In this document: one piece after another, positions 16,022 to 24,494 of the stretch
Numbering within the stretch: position 1 is the first letter of the stretch
How the letters are laid out: each line of letters opens with the position of its first letter
Source of the DNA: Halomonas sp. HAL1
GTDB taxonomy: Bacteria > Pseudomonadota > Gammaproteobacteria > Pseudomonadales > Halomonadaceae
Assembly: GCF_030544485.1 (NCBI RefSeq)
Contig: NZ_CP130610.1
Coordinates: forward strand, 682,001-746,000
Reading direction: 5' to 3'
Length of the DNA: 64,000 nucleotides
Notes under the pieces: model-generated
What the model was told of the DNA's origin: nothing
What the model saw: the letters and a program-made list of their open reading frames with translations, nothing else
Databases searched by the model: none
Program-made: the position numbers and the translations under genes

Positions 16022-16669
16022 ATGTTAACAGCGCTTGTTTTTTTGATGATTTTGGTGGGAGTGACGATTTCTTGGTATCAAATCTATCAAATGCATTTCA
16101 ATATTAATACATATGATAGCGCCAAACTTTCGGGTAAGAAAAACAGGCAGTTCGAAAAGCTTAGAGCCTACGAAAAGAGAGCAGTTGAAAACCAAGATGC
16201 CTCCCTGCTTGATGAAGCGGCTGTGGATGTATTCGGTGATGATTTTAATGTGGCAGCATTACGGATTGCTTTTTCTAAAGAGGGGGGGGAGATTTATGGA
16301 GTACCACTTTTAAGACGTAAAAAGGGTTTGGTTTTAAATTCGTCGAGCAAAAAGGGGAGGGGTAGTACAAGTGCTCGCCATGCTCTTTGCTTCAAGACTG
16401 GGCTGCCTTCAATCAACCTGAGAAGCTTTTTTATGGTCGCCGTCATTGCTAATGGTGGATTGATTCAATTGTTGGCGGCCATGAGTATCTATACCATTCA
16501 CTATGAAGTTAGTGTGTCGGTTTTAAAGTGGATTAATCAACCTGTGATGATAATGTCTGCGATATTTTTTATTGTGCTCTTGAACTACTTGATCTCTAAA
16601 GTGGATGCTTATCTGCATGACCTTTATCAGGTTGGAAAATTGAATCAGCTGGCGCCTTTATTCAAGTGA
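16022..16669 (+). CDS. Membrane protein of unknown function
   Basis: 215 residues. The N-terminal helix LTALVFLMILVGVTISWYQI (2-21) anchors it, a charged middle part (KKNRQFEKLRAYEKRAVEN, then a Lys/Arg/Ser-rich stretch) lies in the cytoplasm or periplasm, and two more membrane helices occur at about 138-158 (FFMVAVIANGGLIQLLAAMS) and 176-192 (MIMSAIFFIVLLNYLI). No family was recognised. Codons are AT-richer than in neighbouring genes, which hints at later acquisition. It is isolated: no partner gene is on the same strand nearby. Confidence 0.7.
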   Translation: MLTALVFLMILVGVTISWYQIYQMHFNINTYDSAKLSGKKNRQFEKLRAYEKRAVENQDASLLDEAAVDVFGDDFNVAALRIAFSKEGGEIYGVPLLRRKKGLVLNSSSKKGRGSTSARHALCFKTGLPSINLRSFFMVAVIANGGLIQLLAAMSIYTIHYEVSVSVLKWINQPVMIMSAIFFIVLLNYLISKVDAYLHDLYQVGKLNQLAPLFK

Positions 16670-16735
16670 TGTTGTCAGGTTTGACGTTCTTTTAAATGAG
16701 GCGGTAGCCTCATTGGCTAGACAAAAACTGGCTAG

Positions 16736-16762
16736 ACAAAAACGCCGCCCGATTGGGCGGCG
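16736..16762 (-). terminator. Terminator for gabT
   Basis: CGCCGCCC (16743-16750) pairs with GGGCGGCG (16755-16762) around GATT. On the minus strand it is followed by TTTTTG, and it lies 23 bases after the gabT stop. Confidence 0.8.
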
Positions 16763-16784
16763 TATGTTTGAATATTGATAATGC

Positions 16785-18062
16785 TTAGGTCAACGATTCC
16801 AGGCAGGACTCAATGATATCCAAACCTTCGTTAAGTACGTCGTCTTGAATGGTGACAGGCATCAGGAAACGGATGGTGTTGCCGTACATACCGCATGACA
16901 GTAGGATCAAGCCTTCTTCACGGGCTTTCTTGCACAGCGCCGCCGCCAGCTCAGCATTAGGCGTGTGATCTGCTTTGTTCGATACCAACTCAAATGCGGC
17001 CATCGAGCCCATATTGCGCACGTTATCGATGCAGTCAAACTTGCCCGCCCATTCATTGAAGCGCTTCGCCAGCTTGTCGCCCAGCGCTTGGCTCTTCTCC
17101 AGAATGTTCTCTTCTTCAAACACTTCCATCACGGCCAGCGCTGCGGCACAGGCGGTGGGGCTACCGGTGTAAGTGCCGCCCAGTGAGTTAGGGCCTGATG
17201 CGTCCATGACTTTGTCGGTACCGACAATCGCGGAGATCGGCATGCCGTCAGCCATACTCTTGGCCATGGTCATGATGTCCGGTTCAACGCCGCTGTGTTC
17301 GATGGCAAACATTTTGCCGGTACGGCCAAAGCCTGACTGCACTTCGTCGATGATCATCAGGATGCCGTGCTCATCGCAGATTTCACGGATCTTGGTCAGG
17401 AAGCTGGTAGAGGCTGGGTAGAAACCGCCTTCACCTAGTACCGGCTCAAGCACGATGGCTGCGGTATCTTTGGGGTTGGCATCGGTTTTTAGCGTCATCT
17501 TAAGGCCACGAATGGCTTCATCTTCGCTAACGCCGTGGTAGGGCACTGGGTAAGGGGCTCGGAAGACGGTGCCCGGCATCGGGCCGAAGTCGCTCTGGTA
17601 AGGCGCTACCTTGCCGTTCATGGCCATGGTGAAGAAGGTACGGCCGTGGTAGCCGCCGTCAAAGCAGATAACGTTGGAACGGCCGGTGGCTGCGCGGGCG
17701 ATCTTGACGGCGTTTTCCAGCGCTTCAGCGCCCGAGTTAGCCAGCATGACCTTGGCGTGGCCACGAACAGGCACGATCTGGCTGAGTTTTTCAGCGACTT
17801 TGACATAGCCTTCATAAGGCATGACCGTCTGGCAGGTGTGCATCAGCTTATCAAGCTGGGCTTTTACCGCCGCGACTACTTTCGGGTGGCGGTGGCCCAC
17901 GTTAAGTACGCCAATGCCGCCTGCAAAGTCGATGAAGCGGTTGCCGTCAACGTCCCAGATTTCAGAATTTTCAGCGCGGTCGGCGAATGCCGTTGCGGGG
18001 CTAGCAGCGCCAGCAGCGACATATTTGTGTTTCAACTCGTTCAGTTCGGCATTGCTGCTCAT
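16785..18062 (-). CDS. gabT: 4-aminobutyrate aminotransferase
   Basis: A 425-residue class III PLP aminotransferase. Marks include DFAGGIGVLNVGHRHP (substrate pocket), ANSGAEALENAVKIARA (PLP phosphate binding), CFDGGYHGRTFFTM, and LMIIDEVQSGFGRTGKMF with the PLP Asp, followed by the Schiff-base Lys in MAKSMADGMP (about 270). It converts 4-aminobutyrate and 2-oxoglutarate to succinate semialdehyde and glutamate; many GabT enzymes also take 5-aminovalerate, giving glutarate semialdehyde. No gabD lies beside it, but glutarate genes follow upstream at 19319-21779, so the second activity may matter here. That link is inference. Confidence 0.9.
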   Translation of the reverse strand: MSSNAELNELKHKYVAAGAASPATAFADRAENSEIWDVDGNRFIDFAGGIGVLNVGHRHPKVVAAVKAQLDKLMHTCQTVMPYEGYVKVAEKLSQIVPVRGHAKVMLANSGAEALENAVKIARAATGRSNVICFDGGYHGRTFFTMAMNGKVAPYQSDFGPMPGTVFRAPYPVPYHGVSEDEAIRGLKMTLKTDANPKDTAAIVLEPVLGEGGFYPASTSFLTKIREICDEHGILMIIDEVQSGFGRTGKMFAIEHSGVEPDIMTMAKSMADGMPISAIVGTDKVMDASGPNSLGGTYTGSPTACAAALAVMEVFEEENILEKSQALGDKLAKRFNEWAGKFDCIDNVRNMGSMAAFELVSNKADHTPNAELAAALCKKAREEGLILLSCGMYGNTIRFLMPVTIQDDVLNEGLDIIESCLESLT

Positions 18063-18211
18063 GGCTTACTTCCTAGATTGATGAGAGATGTTCTTTCAGC
18101 ATAGTGCGTATCTGTAAGCATAGTGCCTAATAGCGTTACTTACATGGGTGACGATGCAATGACAACCTTGCTACATAGCGGTTGCGGCCTGTCCTAACGA
18201 TAACGGAAGAA

Positions 18212-19006
18212 TTAAGCCCTGTTTAGCGTTTTAACAGCTAGGCGCAACTCTTGAAGGTGCTCCGTCAAGTCGCCGCTAAGGGCGTTCACTGCGGGCCTGG
18301 CAAAATAAAAGCCCTGCTGACGGACAATGCCGGCCCGGGCCAGCCACAATGCCTCGGCTCGGGTTTCTACGCCTTCGGCGATCAGTCCCATGTCGAGCTC
18401 TTGGGCGAGTAAAATGATGGCGTTCAACAGTGCTTGGCGGCGTAGGTCGCTATCGCAGTGCATCACTAATTCACGATCGATTTTGAGCGTGTCAGGGGTT
18501 AAGTCAGTGAGCAGATCCAGGTTGGCGTAACCGTTGCCAAAGTCATCGAGTGCCGTTTTGAAACCCATCGAGCGATAGGCATCAATGATATTGCATAGGT
18601 GCTGGCGGTCGCGGACTCGCTCAGTTTCGGTGATTTCAAAAATGAGCCGGTTCGTTGGCCAGCCCACCCGCTTTGATACTTCTAGCGTTGCCTGTATACA
18701 GGCTTCGGGTTCGTAAACGGCGTTGGGCAAAAAGTTAATCGAAAGATTGGTTTGCATGCCCAGTGCACTGGCCATTTCGATCGCTTTCACTCGGCAGGCC
18801 TGGTCAAAGCGGTAGAGCAAATCACTTGTGACTTGCGAAATAACGCTCCCAGCAGACTCGCCTTGCATACCGCGAACCAGCGCCTCGTAAGTGACGATTT
18901 CAGCCAGTGATAAATCCACAATCGGTTGAAAAGCCATGGTGAATGCAAAAGGCAATTCGCCTTCACAGCGTTTACAGCTGCCATTAACGCGTGCGCACTG
19001 GCTCAT
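18212..19006 (-). CDS. EAL-domain cyclic-di-GMP phosphodiesterase with an N-terminal Cys cluster
   Basis: 264 residues, a near-stand-alone EAL domain. Catalytic residues are all present: E41 in YEALVRG, Asn in NLSINFLPN, Glu in FEITETE, the DD pair in ALDDFGNGYAN, Lys in LKIDREL and Glu in AEGVET. It should hydrolyse cyclic-di-GMP in the cytoplasm. The first 14 residues hold C4, C11 and C14 (CARVNGSCKRC), an unusual cluster that might bind metal or sense redox state; this is speculation. Four direct repeats lie upstream (19111-19170). It separates gabT from the glutarate genes on the same strand. Confidence 0.9.
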   Translation of the reverse strand: MSQCARVNGSCKRCEGELPFAFTMAFQPIVDLSLAEIVTYEALVRGMQGESAGSVISQVTSDLLYRFDQACRVKAIEMASALGMQTNLSINFLPNAVYEPEACIQATLEVSKRVGWPTNRLIFEITETERVRDRQHLCNIIDAYRSMGFKTALDDFGNGYANLDLLTDLTPDTLKIDRELVMHCDSDLRRQALLNAIILLAQELDMGLIAEGVETRAEALWLARAGIVRQQGFYFARPAVNALSGDLTEHLQELRLAVKTLNRA

Positions 19007-19110
19007 TGCTGCTCCTGATGGTGTCAGTAACGGCGATTGCCGCTAAAGCGTTTATTAGAAAAAGCGCTTTCTTTACGCTATATGGAAGCGCTTTGCGATG
19101 CATATTTTTC

Positions 19111-19170
19111 TGATGCTCAGTTTTTGTAATGTCCAGTATTTGCAATGCTTAGTTTTGCAATGCTTAGTTT
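19111..19170. repeat. Four direct repeats upstream of the EAL gene
   Basis: Two perfect 15-bp tandem units, TGCAATGCTTAGTTT (19141-19155, 19156-19170), are preceded by two related units (19111-19124 TGATGCTCAGTTTT and 19125-19140 TGTAATGTCCAGTATT). They lie about 105-165 bases before the EAL start codon and could be binding sites for a regulator. Confidence 0.65.
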
Positions 19171-19259
19171 AAATATTAATACAGTGTTGGTATAGGTTTT
19201 GTACAGAAATGTTGCCTGTATCGCGCTTTTGCTTACCGCTTTTCTTTCAGTAAAAAGGC

Positions 19260-19284
19260 ATAAAAAAGCGCCTATTCAGGCGCT
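19260..19284 (-). terminator. Terminator for the CoA-transferase operon
   Basis: AGCGCC and GGCGCT arms with a TATTCA loop; on the minus strand it is followed by TTTTTTA. It lies 35 bases after the CoA-transferase stop. Confidence 0.75.
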
Positions 19285-19318
19285 AAAGAAAGGAAGTGGT
19301 TTTGACGACAAAAAGCGG

Positions 19319-20548
19319 CTAAATAATGCCCGCTTCGCGAAGCGCCGTACGCTGCTCCGGAGTAATCCCAAGCTCTTCCAACACGCTTTCTGTGTGTTGG
19401 CCCAAGTGGGGCGGCGCCGTGGTGGCACTCAGTTGAGCGCCATTAAAGCGGATAGGGTTAGCCACTAGATCAACGTGGCCCGCTTGGTCGTGGGGCAGGG
19501 TCTGTTTGAGCCCGCGCGCTTTTACATGCGGGTCATCGAACACCCGATCGAGCGTATTGATCGGCCCGCAGGGCACACCGACCGCTTCAAAGGCGGCCAG
19601 CCATTCATCGGTGGTGCGTTGGGCCAGCGCCGCTTCCAATTGCGGTACCAGCAGTGCCCGGTGATTCACCCGGGCACCGTTGGTGGCAAAGCGTGGGTCT
19701 TCAGCCAAGGTCGGTAGCGAAAGCACCGTGCAAAAACGCTTGAACTGCTCGTCATTGCCGACCGCCATAATCATATGGCCATCTTGGGTGGCGAACGCCT
19801 GGTAAGGCACGATGTTGGGGTGGGCGTTACCCAAGCGCTGGGGCACATTGCCGGAGGTCAGGTAATTCAACGCCTGATTGGCGAGCACACCCACCTGGAC
19901 ATCCATCAATGCCATATCAATATGGCAACCAACGCCGCTATCGCGGCGCTGATAAAGCGCGGCGAGTATCGCATTGGCCGCATACAGCCCGGTAAAAATA
20001 TCGGTAAACGCGACGCCGCTCTTCACTGGCCCGCCGCCAGGTTCGTCATCGGGCTTGCCGGTTAGGCTCATAATCCCGCCCATGGCTTGAATCATAAAGT
20101 CGTAACCCGCCCGGTGGGCGTAAGGGCTTTCCTGGCCAAAACCGGTAATCGAGCAGTAGATCAGCTTAGGATTTAGCGCTTTCAGGCTGGCGTAATCCAA
20201 GCCATAACGCTTGAGGCCGCCGACCTTGAAGTTCTCTATCAGCACATCCGATTGCGCGACTAACTGCTTAATTACCGCTTGGCCTTCGGGCTTGGCCATA
20301 TCGACGGTCACCGAGCGTTTGCCGCGGTTAGCGCACAGGTAGTACGCCGACTCTTCAGTGCCCGCCAGCCAAGGAGGGCCCCAGTGGCGAGTGTCATCGC
20401 CGCTGCCGGGGCGTTCAACCTTGATGACATCCGCGCCCATATCCGCAAGCATTTGACCGCACCACGGCCCGGCCAGTACGCGGGAGATATCGAGTACTTT
20501 AATGCCGGCCAGTGGTTTGGTTGGCTCACTCATAGGGGGCTTGCTCAT
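19319..20548 (-). CDS. CaiB/BaiF-family CoA-transferase (probably glutarate CoA-transferase)
   Basis: A 409-residue family III CoA transferase: LDISRVLAGPWCGQMLADMG near the N-terminus, KVERPGSGDDTRHWGPP, YYLCANRGKRSVTVD and a conserved Asp in HIDMALMDVQVG. These enzymes move CoA between organic acids in the cytoplasm. The gene begins 53 bases after gcdH ends on the same strand. In several proteobacteria the partner of glutaryl-CoA dehydrogenase is a succinyl-CoA:glutarate CoA-transferase of this family, which is the best guess here. The family also includes formyl-CoA and carnitine enzymes, so the substrate rests on context. Confidence 0.85.
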   Translation of the reverse strand: MSKPPMSEPTKPLAGIKVLDISRVLAGPWCGQMLADMGADVIKVERPGSGDDTRHWGPPWLAGTEESAYYLCANRGKRSVTVDMAKPEGQAVIKQLVAQSDVLIENFKVGGLKRYGLDYASLKALNPKLIYCSITGFGQESPYAHRAGYDFMIQAMGGIMSLTGKPDDEPGGGPVKSGVAFTDIFTGLYAANAILAALYQRRDSGVGCHIDMALMDVQVGVLANQALNYLTSGNVPQRLGNAHPNIVPYQAFATQDGHMIMAVGNDEQFKRFCTVLSLPTLAEDPRFATNGARVNHRALLVPQLEAALAQRTTDEWLAAFEAVGVPCGPINTLDRVFDDPHVKARGLKQTLPHDQAGHVDLVANPIRFNGAQLSATTAPPHLGQHTESVLEELGITPEQRTALREAGII

Positions 20549-20600
20549 AAAGGCGGTTTCCTTGGCTGTTGGCGTTTAACGGGGCGTCATTCAGGGGTTC

Positions 20601-21779
20601 TTAAAAGAATGCCTGAATACCCGTTTGTGCGCGGCCCAGAATCAGCGCGTGCACATCGTGAGTGCCTTCGTAGGTATTCACCGACTCCAGATTGACCATA
20701 TGGCGAATCACGCCGTACTCATCAGAAACGCCGTTGCCGCCGTGCATGTCGCGCGATTGACGGGCGATATCCAGTGCCTTGCCGCAGTTGTTGCGCTTGA
20801 TCAGCGAGACCATTTCCGGCGCCCAGTTGCCGCTATCCATCAATCGGCCGACTTGCAGCGCTGCCTGCAAGCCCAGAGTGATCTCGGTTTGCATGTCGGC
20901 GAGTTTTTTCTGGATCAACTGATTGGCGGCCAGCGGGCGGCCGAACTGCTTGCGGTCGAGGGTGTACTGGCGTGCCGCGTGCCAGCAGAATTCAGAGGTA
21001 CCCATGACGCCCCAGGCAATGCCGTAACGGGCTTTGTTCAGGCAGCCGAATGGGCCTTTCAAGCCGCTGACGTTGGGCAGCAGATTCTCTTCGGGAACGA
21101 AGGCGTTATCCAGCACGATCTCACCGGTAATCGATGCGCGTAGTGACACTTTGCCTTCGATTTTAGGGGTCGTGAAGCCTTCGGTGCCGCGCTCAACGAT
21201 AAAGCCTTTAATCTGATTATAGTGGGCTGCTGATTTCGCCCAAACCACGGCGATATCGGCGATTGGGCTGTTGGTGATCCACATTTTTGCGCCGGTCAGG
21301 CGGTAGCCACCGTCAACTTTTTCCGCCCGGGTAATCATATTGCCGGGGTCGGAGCCGTGGTCGGGCTCGGTTAAACCAAAGCAACCCACCATCTCGCCAC
21401 TGGCAAGCTTAGGCAGAAATTTTTGCTTCTGCTCTTCAGAGCCGTAAGTCTCAATGGGATACATCACCAGCGAGGACTGCACGCTCATGGCGGAACGGTA
21501 GCCGGAGTCAACGCGCTCGACTTCGCGAGCAATCAGGCCGTAGGCGACGTGATTAACGCCTGCACCGCCGTACTCGGGGGAAACGGTAGCGCCCAGCAGG
21601 CCAAGCTCGCCCATTTCGGTCATGATCTCGCGGTCAAAACGCTCTTCGCGGAAGGCGGTCAGCACGCGGGGCTGAAGGTTTTCCTGGCAGTAATCGTAGG
21701 CGGCATCGCGGATCTGGCGCTCTTCGTCGGTGAGCTGTTGTTCCAGTAGCAGCGGGTCGTCCCAGTTAAAATGTGTCAT
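20601..21779 (-). CDS. gcdH: Glutaryl-CoA dehydrogenase
   Basis: A 392-residue acyl-CoA dehydrogenase that turns glutaryl-CoA into crotonyl-CoA with loss of CO2. I start it at ATG 21779 ([16 protein letters not shown]), which has AGGAA upstream; the earlier in-frame start at 21833 would add 18 unrelated residues. Motifs: [16 protein letters not shown] (flavin and substrate), [14 protein letters not shown], and the catalytic Glu in [16 protein letters not shown]. The start MTHFNWDDP and DEYGVIRH segment are typical of GcdH rather than other family members. Likely cotranscribed with the CoA-transferase. Confidence 0.92.
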   Translation of the reverse strand: MTHFNWDDPLLLEQQLTDEERQIRDAAYDYCQENLQPRVLTAFREERFDREIMTEMGELGLLGATVSPEYGGAGVNHVAYGLIAREVERVDSGYRSAMSVQSSLVMYPIETYGSEEQKQKFLPKLASGEMVGCFGLTEPDHGSDPGNMITRAEKVDGGYRLTGAKMWITNSPIADIAVVWAKSAAHYNQIKGFIVERGTEGFTTPKIEGKVSLRASITGEIVLDNAFVPEENLLPNVSGLKGPFGCLNKARYGIAWGVMGTSEFCWHAARQYTLDRKQFGRPLAANQLIQKKLADMQTEITLGLQAALQVGRLMDSGNWAPEMVSLIKRNNCGKALDIARQSRDMHGGNGVSDEYGVIRHMVNLESVNTYEGTHDVHALILGRAQTGIQAFF

Positions 21780-21902
21780 GGCGTGATTCCTAAGTTCGTG
21801 GGCAGGAATAAATGCAAGATAGCTGACAATCAATGTATCGCCGTTTTTATAAAATATCTACATTTTTTTAAAACGCAGAATTTAACTTTTGAAAGGAAGC
21901 GA

Positions 21903-22607
21903 TTAACGGATGCCGCGCGCCTCAAGCACCCGAGTAATAATCGGCACTGGGGTCATCAAGTGGTCCCGCATCAAGGTGTCGGCCTGGGCAGTGTCCCTGG
22001 CTAGAATGACCTCCACCAGCGCGGCGTGCTCCTGGCGCTTTAGCTCCAGCGCTTGGGGTGACATCACGGTTTCTTGAAGCCATAGATGACGGTAGCGCTC
22101 CACTTGATTAAACAGGGTGTCGCGCATCTGCAGCAGGTGAGGGGAGTTGCAGCCACTGGCGATGGCAGTATGGAATGCCTTGTGGCGTTGGTCCCAAATG
22201 TCGAGCAGCTCATCCGGGGTGCTGACATCGGTGACCTTGGCCAGCCGGTGAGCCGTGGCCAGCACCATGGCTTCCCAGTCGTCGTCGCCGCGCTCGATGG
22301 CTAGACGCAGGATTAACCCCTCAAGCTGTGCTCGGGCGTCGTAAATGTCGTTGAGTTCGGCCAGCGACATCGGGGCCACTCGGTAACCGCGCTGGCTGAT
22401 CGCCACCACTAAGCGGTCTGCCACCAGCTGTGAGAGTGCTTCCCGCAGTGGCCCGGTGCTGGCGCCGTAATGCTCTTTCAGGTGGCTCATCAACAGCTTC
22501 TGTTCTGGAGCGTAGCGGCCTCGGATAATGTCATGCTTGAGTTGCTGATAAGCACTGATGGCCAGATTCTGGCGCGGTGCGCCTTTCTCAAAAACATTGA
22601 GCTCCAT
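21903..22607 (-). CDS. GntR-family transcriptional regulator (FCD type)
   Basis: About 234 residues. The N-terminal winged helix is marked by LKHDIIRGRYAPEQKLLMSH and GASTGPLREALSQLVADRLV; the rest is an all-helical FCD ligand-binding domain (NDIYDARAQLEGLILRLAIE, then the metal/ligand histidines around FHTAIASGCNSPHLL). FCD regulators sense small organic acids. ATG 22607 follows AGGAG by ten bases; TTG 22628 is an alternative. Its position, upstream of gcdH on the same strand and divergent from the TRAP operon, suggests it controls both; the signal could be glutarate or a related acid. Confidence 0.85.
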   Translation of the reverse strand: MELNVFEKGAPRQNLAISAYQQLKHDIIRGRYAPEQKLLMSHLKEHYGASTGPLREALSQLVADRLVVAISQRGYRVAPMSLAELNDIYDARAQLEGLILRLAIERGDDDWEAMVLATAHRLAKVTDVSTPDELLDIWDQRHKAFHTAIASGCNSPHLLQMRDTLFNQVERYRHLWLQETVMSPQALELKRQEHAALVEVILARDTAQADTLMRDHLMTPVPIITRVLEARGIR

Positions 22608-22652
22608 AGCGGTAAGGCTCCTGGGCAACTGACGAAAGGGAAAAATTATCGG

Positions 22653-22680
22653 CTATAATGACCAAATAATAACAATTTGG
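22653..22680 (+). promoter_or_regulatory. Candidate promoter and operator between the regulator and TRAP genes
   Basis: A TATAAT box (22653-22658) is followed by an inverted repeat CCAAAT-N7-ATTTGG (22662-22667, 22675-22680). This spot could serve either direction and is a plausible site for the GntR regulator. The remainder of 22629-22934 shows no gene. Confidence 0.45.
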
Positions 22681-22934
22681 CATAGAGGAATATATTTATG
22701 CAGAATTTCATCATTTTTCTGCGTCGACCTCTGTCAAGGTCTGGTCTCAAGATCAAAGCCTAATTAAGGGTGGCGCTGAGCTGATAACCCTCATTAGCAT
22801 CTAACGCATCAGCCGTGCTAACTTCTCCTCCACCGCTTCTGGTTACTTTTAGATAGTTAGCAGAAGCTGGGGCTTCAACACCTCCTTTTTCGTCAACCAT
22901 ACCTATAAGTCCAAGCAGGACGGAGGAAACGCTC

Positions 22935-23906
22935 ATGCGAACTCTACGCTCTCTATACACCACAGCCGCTGCCGCTTCTATGCTCGCAGTGGCGCTTCCC
23001 GCAAGCGCTCAACAACTTTCAATCGCTACCGGCGGTACTGGCGGCGTTTATTACCCGATCGGTGGTGGTTTTGCCGAAATGATCAACAACCACATCGAAG
23101 GCGCCCAGGCGACCGCTGAAGTGACCGGTGCCTCGGTTGAGAACATGGGCCTGATCATGCGCGGCGATGCGGATCTTGCGCTGGCACTGGCTGATACTGT
23201 CTATCAGGCCTACACCGGTACCGGTGACTTCGAAGGTCGTCAGATCGAAAACACTCGTGCGCTGGCGTCGGTTTACCCTAACGCAGTACAGCTGGTCACC
23301 CTGGCCGAGTCGGATATCGAGTCGATTGCCGACCTGGAAGGCAAACGGGTTTCCGTTGGTGCGCCGGGTAGTGGCACCGAGCTGAACGCGCGTGCACTGC
23401 TCGAAGCCAACGGCGTCAGCTACGACGATTTCACTCCCCAGCGCCTCAACTTCAACGAAACGGCCGATGCGATTCGTGACGGTGATATCGATGCAGGCTT
23501 CTGGAGCGTTGGCCCGCCGACCAGCTCCATTCTTAACCTAGCCGCCACGCGTGATATTCGTCTGATCGGTCTTTCCGATGAAGAAGTGGCCAATGCCCAG
23601 GAAGAAGAGGCGGTATTTGCCCCTTACGAACTGGCAGCCGGTATGTATGACGGCATGGATGAAGCCGTACAGACCATTGGTATTCCCAATGTTCTCGTCG
23701 TCAATGCCGATATGGACGAAGAGCTGGCCTACCAGCTGACGCAACTGCTGTTCGAAAACACCGATGAGCTGATTGCCGTTCACCCGGCAGCGAACGACAC
23801 CACCGTTGAGTTCACCATGGACTCTACCCCGGTGCCGCTACACCCAGGTGCACTGCGCTACTTCGAAGAAGTCGGTGCTGAAATTCCGGATCGTCTGCGT
23901 CCGTAA
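22935..23906 (+). CDS. TAXI-family TRAP transporter solute-binding protein
   Basis: A 323-residue periplasmic protein with a signal peptide (MRTLRSLYTTAAAASMLAVA, cleavage after ALPASA near residue 25). The mature protein begins QQLSIATGGTGGVYYPIGGG, the hallmark of the TAXI subfamily; VSVGAPGSGTELNA and the DAGFWSVGPPTSS segment complete the fold. It captures a substrate, often glutamate or another small organic acid, and hands it to the membrane part at 24495. AGGACGGAGG precedes the start. The substrate is not known; the glutarate genes on the other side of the regulator make a C5 dicarboxylate a reasonable guess. Confidence 0.92.
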   Translation: MRTLRSLYTTAAAASMLAVALPASAQQLSIATGGTGGVYYPIGGGFAEMINNHIEGAQATAEVTGASVENMGLIMRGDADLALALADTVYQAYTGTGDFEGRQIENTRALASVYPNAVQLVTLAESDIESIADLEGKRVSVGAPGSGTELNARALLEANGVSYDDFTPQRLNFNETADAIRDGDIDAGFWSVGPPTSSILNLAATRDIRLIGLSDEEVANAQEEEAVFAPYELAAGMYDGMDEAVQTIGIPNVLVVNADMDEELAYQLTQLLFENTDELIAVHPAANDTTVEFTMDSTPVPLHPGALRYFEEVGAEIPDRLRP

Positions 23907-23913
23907 CCGCTAA

Positions 23914-23943
23914 AGTGCATTGAAGGATAGTGCATTGAAGGAT
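23914..23943 (+). repeat. Tandem 15-bp duplication carrying the ribosome-binding site
   Basis: AGTGCATTGAAGGAT occurs twice in a row. Each unit holds an AAGGA sequence; the second lies eight bases before the ATG at 23950. Confidence 0.8.
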
Positions 23944-23949
23944 ATTGCC

Positions 23950-24462
23950 ATGCAGTGGCAGCAACGACTGTTGGCGCTACTGATTGCATGTTCTCCGTTC
24001 GCCGAAGTGGGGGCTTCCCCCGCTTCGGCGTCGGCGTTTATGCGCCTAACCGCCGTGACTGAGCAAGGCGACACCCTGGTGGATGAAGCGGTGCCTGCTG
24101 GTGGTCGCTGGTGTATAAAGTGGCAGCACTCCGTTGAGCATTTTACGGTGCTGGATTGCTATCGTAATGCAGCGGGCGTCATGCAATTGGAGCGTAGTCA
24201 TCAACCCGATTTTGCCGCGGGGCTCGGGCATATTTTTGGCCGCGGCGAGCAGGTGTCAGACGGTGAAGGCGGTTACTGGATTAATGCGATTAACGAGCCT
24301 GTCACCAATAACCGGTATGTATTGAGAGTTGGCTCCCCAGCTGTCAACCATCGCGTAGTATGGCCTGGCGGTGAGCATGCGCCGGTGAGCCTAAGTGATC
24401 ACGCTGCTGGGCAACGCGTGACCATTCAGCTAATAGCCCCTCACGCATCCCCGCGTGAATAA
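23950..24462 (+). CDS. DUF1850 protein of the TAXI-TRAP system
   Basis: About 170 residues starting at ATG 23950 (MQWQQRLLALLIACSPFAEV), a signal peptide ending near ASPASA. Conserved parts are the WCIKWQHSVEHFTVLDCYR region and RVGSPAVNHRV. DUF1850 genes commonly sit between the TAXI binding protein and the fused permease, as here, but their role is unknown. An in-frame TTG at 23920 exists but lies within the tandem repeat and would add a polar stretch before the signal peptide. Confidence 0.8.
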   Translation: MQWQQRLLALLIACSPFAEVGASPASASAFMRLTAVTEQGDTLVDEAVPAGGRWCIKWQHSVEHFTVLDCYRNAAGVMQLERSHQPDFAAGLGHIFGRGEQVSDGEGGYWINAINEPVTNNRYVLRVGSPAVNHRVVWPGGEHAPVSLSDHAAGQRVTIQLIAPHASPRE

Positions 24463-24494
24463 AAACGACATTAGTTAACGCTTCCGAGGACTTC

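Noticed and set aside
16717..16746. Doubled 15-base unit TGGCTAGACAAAAAC before the gabT terminator
   Set aside because: Only two units, next to a terminator; probably simple slippage with no clear function.
18113..18144. TGTAAG and CTTACA half-sites upstream of gabT as a GacA box
   Set aside because: The gap is 20 bases instead of 6, so it does not fit the known box; may still be an operator for something else.
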